A stretch of DNA of 7,721 nt, taken from positions 1 through 7,721 of the forward strand of contig JAGLEG010000041.1 in the NCBI GenBank assembly GCA_023145185.1, read 5' to 3'. This document shows, piece after piece, positions 6,525-7,721 of the stretch (positions are counted from its first letter, which is position 1; each line of letters starts with the position of its first letter). This DNA is from Thermoplasmata archaeon (lineage in GTDB: Archaea; Thermoplasmatota; Penumbrarchaeia; Penumbrarchaeales; Penumbrarchaeaceae). The position numbers and the translations under genes were made by a program. Below the pieces are notes generated by a model. The model saw only the letters and a list, made by a program, of their open reading frames with translations, had not been told where the DNA came from and did no database searches.

Positions 6525-6602
6525 TAGGCTATTATCCCTCTTTTCCATTGAAAGATCGTTATTTTCGATGAGGGATGATCTTCATCCGATCTCAAGAAAT
6601 TA

Positions 6603-6610
6603 TTTTATAC
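6603..6610 (+). promoter_or_regulatory. Candidate TATA box of the second surface protein gene
   Basis: TTTTATAC, within an AT-rich run from 6597, predicts transcription start near 6633. That gives a leader of about 23 bases holding the AGGGGG ribosome binding site. The inverted repeats end about 80 bases upstream, a distance compatible with upstream activation. An alternative box at 6511-6517 would give a leader over 100 bases long. Confidence 0.45.
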
Positions 6611-6624
6611 CTCAATATCTCATT

Positions 6625-6649
6625 GTCCCTACAGATCCAATAGGGGGAC
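6625..6649 (+). promoter_or_regulatory. Ribosome binding site in a possible hairpin before the TTG start
   Basis: AGGGGG (6642-6647) lies eight bases before TTG 6656 and is the only good ribosome binding site for that frame. CCCTA (6627-6631) can pair with TAGGG (6641-6645) over a nine-base loop, and GT/AC can extend the stem past a two-G bulge. If the transcript begins upstream of 6625, this would bury the site; if it begins near 6633, the hairpin cannot form. Confidence 0.4.
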
Positions 6650-6655
6650 CAAGAT

Positions 6656-7721
6656 TTGAGAGGAAAAAAGTTTTTGATAATTGCGTTGACACTTGTGATG
6701 ATGTCATTGCTGCCACTGGCAGCAGGCGAAGATGTAGCGGCGGAGCCTCCATCAAGGGCACCGGACAAATACGGATCGATCACATCTAATGAGACCTGGT
6801 CAGGCCATCTTGGCGTTGATGATGTCATAATCGAGGAGGGTGTAACGGTCACCATCGACAAAGGTACCATCATCGATATGTATGATGAGGCAGAGATATG
6901 GGTCAGGGGAACCCTCCTGGTCCAGGGAATGGAGGCCGTTTCCGATGTGGTGACCTTCCAGCTCTCCTTTGGTACATTCTGGGGAGGTATCGTCATCAAT
7001 GAAACGGGAACCGCGGATATCCAGAATACCTCGTTCTTCGATGGGCATAATTACATAAGGGTCTGGGGAGACGATGTGAGGTTGAAGTACGTTCTCTTCG
7101 ACCAGGGATGGACGGGCGTATCGATCTATGCTGGAGGTGGACACGACCTTGAATACCTGATGGGTAAATACCTCTACACCGTAGTTATGGTCCAATCAAA
7201 TACAGGCCCTGTTGATATCCATTGGGTATATGGAATTGAGGCCAGCAACTATGTGGTTCAACTGAGCAATGCCCATAACATCACCATAGACCAGTTATTC
7301 TCATCTGATTCTGGAACGGGGTTGAGGATCGATGGCGGCTGTGGGGGGTCATGCGGCAACATTACCGCAACCAGGATCATAGCCAATCAGACAGCACCTG
7401 CGGCTCTATCTTCATATGGAATAACTCTTTGGGGACCCATTCACGGGCTCTACATGGAGGATATATCATTGACCACACTCTCTTACGGGATAGATTTGAA
7501 CACCGCTCCAGGTTCAAAGGTCACCGTGAGGGATCTGATGGTCTATTGGTCCGTTGAAACCCTTTTCAACCTGGACCAGGACTACTACGGCATAGAGATG
7601 GATGTGTATGACTCATACCTTGAGGCGACCAGTGAGATCGCCTACCTGATATCTGACACTGCAGACGTCAACGTGAACTTGATCAACTCAACGATGGGGC
7701 CAGGTTCCATATCGCTTACAG
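6656..7721 (+). CDS. Second beta-helix surface protein, paralogue of the preceding one (C-terminus beyond right edge)
   Basis: The frame opens after TAG at 6641-6643 and continues to the window end, giving 355 residues. There is no ATG before the signal peptide, and TTG 6656 is the only sensible start: it yields MRGKKFLIIALTLVMMSLLP, a basic-then-hydrophobic Sec signal with cleavage probably after LAAG. Starting at the later ATG-ATG (residues 15-16) would destroy the signal. GSITSNETWS at 40-49 matches GSITSDEIWS at 41-50 of the upstream protein. The following blocks (V-T-V near-repeat, WVRGTLLVQG, FWGGIVINETGTADIQN) align with it in order, so the two are paralogues. The body shows beta-helix-like repeats of short strands (VRLKYVLFDQG, HNITIDQLFSSDSG, HGLYMEDISL, VNLINSTMGPG). 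It has seven N-x-S/T sequons and a CGGSC pair (C229, C233) that could form a disulphide. Expect further domains and a C-terminal anchor outside the window. It is probably exported and surface-bound. Confidence 0.87.
   Translation, partial: MRGKKFLIIALTLVMMSLLPLAAGEDVAAEPPSRAPDKYGSITSNETWSGHLGVDDVIIEEGVTVTIDKGTIIDMYDEAEIWVRGTLLVQGMEAVSDVVTFQLSFGTFWGGIVINETGTADIQNTSFFDGHNYIRVWGDDVRLKYVLFDQGWTGVSIYAGGGHDLEYLMGKYLYTVVMVQSNTGPVDIHWVYGIEASNYVVQLSNAHNITIDQLFSSDSGTGLRIDGGCGGSCGNITATRIIANQTAPAALSSYGITLWGPIHGLYMEDISLTTLSYGIDLNTAPGSKVTVRDLMVYWSVETLFNLDQDYYGIEMDVYDSYLEATSEIAYLISDTADVNVNLINSTMGPGSISLT

Larger units (their letters stand above)
6431..6557 (+). repeat. Imperfect direct repeat pair about 100 bases apart
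   Basis: ATTATCCC at 6431-6438 recurs at 6531-6538, exactly 100 bases on. It is followed by CATTGACAGATC (6441-6452) and CATTGAAAGATC (6546-6557) respectively, 11 of 12 identical, with spacers of 2 and 7 bases. The copies flank the two inverted repeats and could mark a duplicated regulatory element or the edges of an inserted segment. It is a short match and could be chance. Confidence 0.4.

Noticed and set aside
6573..6587. Small hairpin GGATGA-TCT-TCATCC before the second surface gene
   Set aside because: The stem is 6 bp with a 3-base loop and lies upstream of the likely TATA box; such stems arise often by chance.
6568..6789. A 73-codon plus-strand frame over the second surface gene's start
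   Set aside because: It overlaps the signal peptide region in another frame, its product is unlike any domain I know, and the overlapping frame encodes a clear signal peptide and paralogous protein.

Overview
The window looks like archaeal chromosome, most likely from a euryarchaeal or Thermoplasmatota-type lineage. Several genes have AT-rich TATA-like boxes about 26 bases before a plausible transcription start. Ribosome binding sites are GGAGGG or GGTGG type. The right half encodes large secreted proteins rich in N-glycosylation sequons and Asp/Glu; the complete one has a single C-terminal membrane anchor with a short charged tail. The taxonomic placement is inferred from style and was not tested by any search.

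Left half (1-2528, all minus strand), read in transcription order: tag, a DNA-3-methyladenine glycosylase I with every zinc and active-site residue in the same numbered position as in E. coli Tag; then a small DUF2059-type protein; then a medium-chain dehydrogenase/reductase (quinone oxidoreductase-like). The last overlaps by ATGA a flavodoxin-fold protein that runs off the left edge. The oxidoreductase and flavodoxin are almost certainly co-translated. The DUF2059 gene and the oxidoreductase each appear to have their own promoter.

Middle (2529-3339): a short divergent promoter region separates tag from a plus-strand flavodoxin-domain protein of a different subfamily (HemG/Flavodoxin_5-like). 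A 166-base intergenic stretch follows, with weak terminator-like sequence and a good TATA box for the next gene.

Right half (3340-7721, plus strand): a complete 1005-residue surface protein consists of signal peptide, right-handed beta-helix-like region, four cadherin/Ig-like repeats bounded by (V)ND-x-P motifs, acidic stalk and transmembrane anchor. It ends in a strong hairpin-plus-T-tract terminator. A 298-base intergenic region carries two consecutive inverted repeats built from alternating TTGAC/GTCAA half-sites. After it comes a paralogous surface protein with a TTG start and the same N-terminal layout, cut by the right edge. The two surface genes look like a tandem duplication placed under separate control.

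I found no mobile element, CRISPR array, tRNA, rRNA or defence system. The least explained parts are the inverted-repeat array between the two surface genes and the possible hairpin over the second gene's ribosome binding site.
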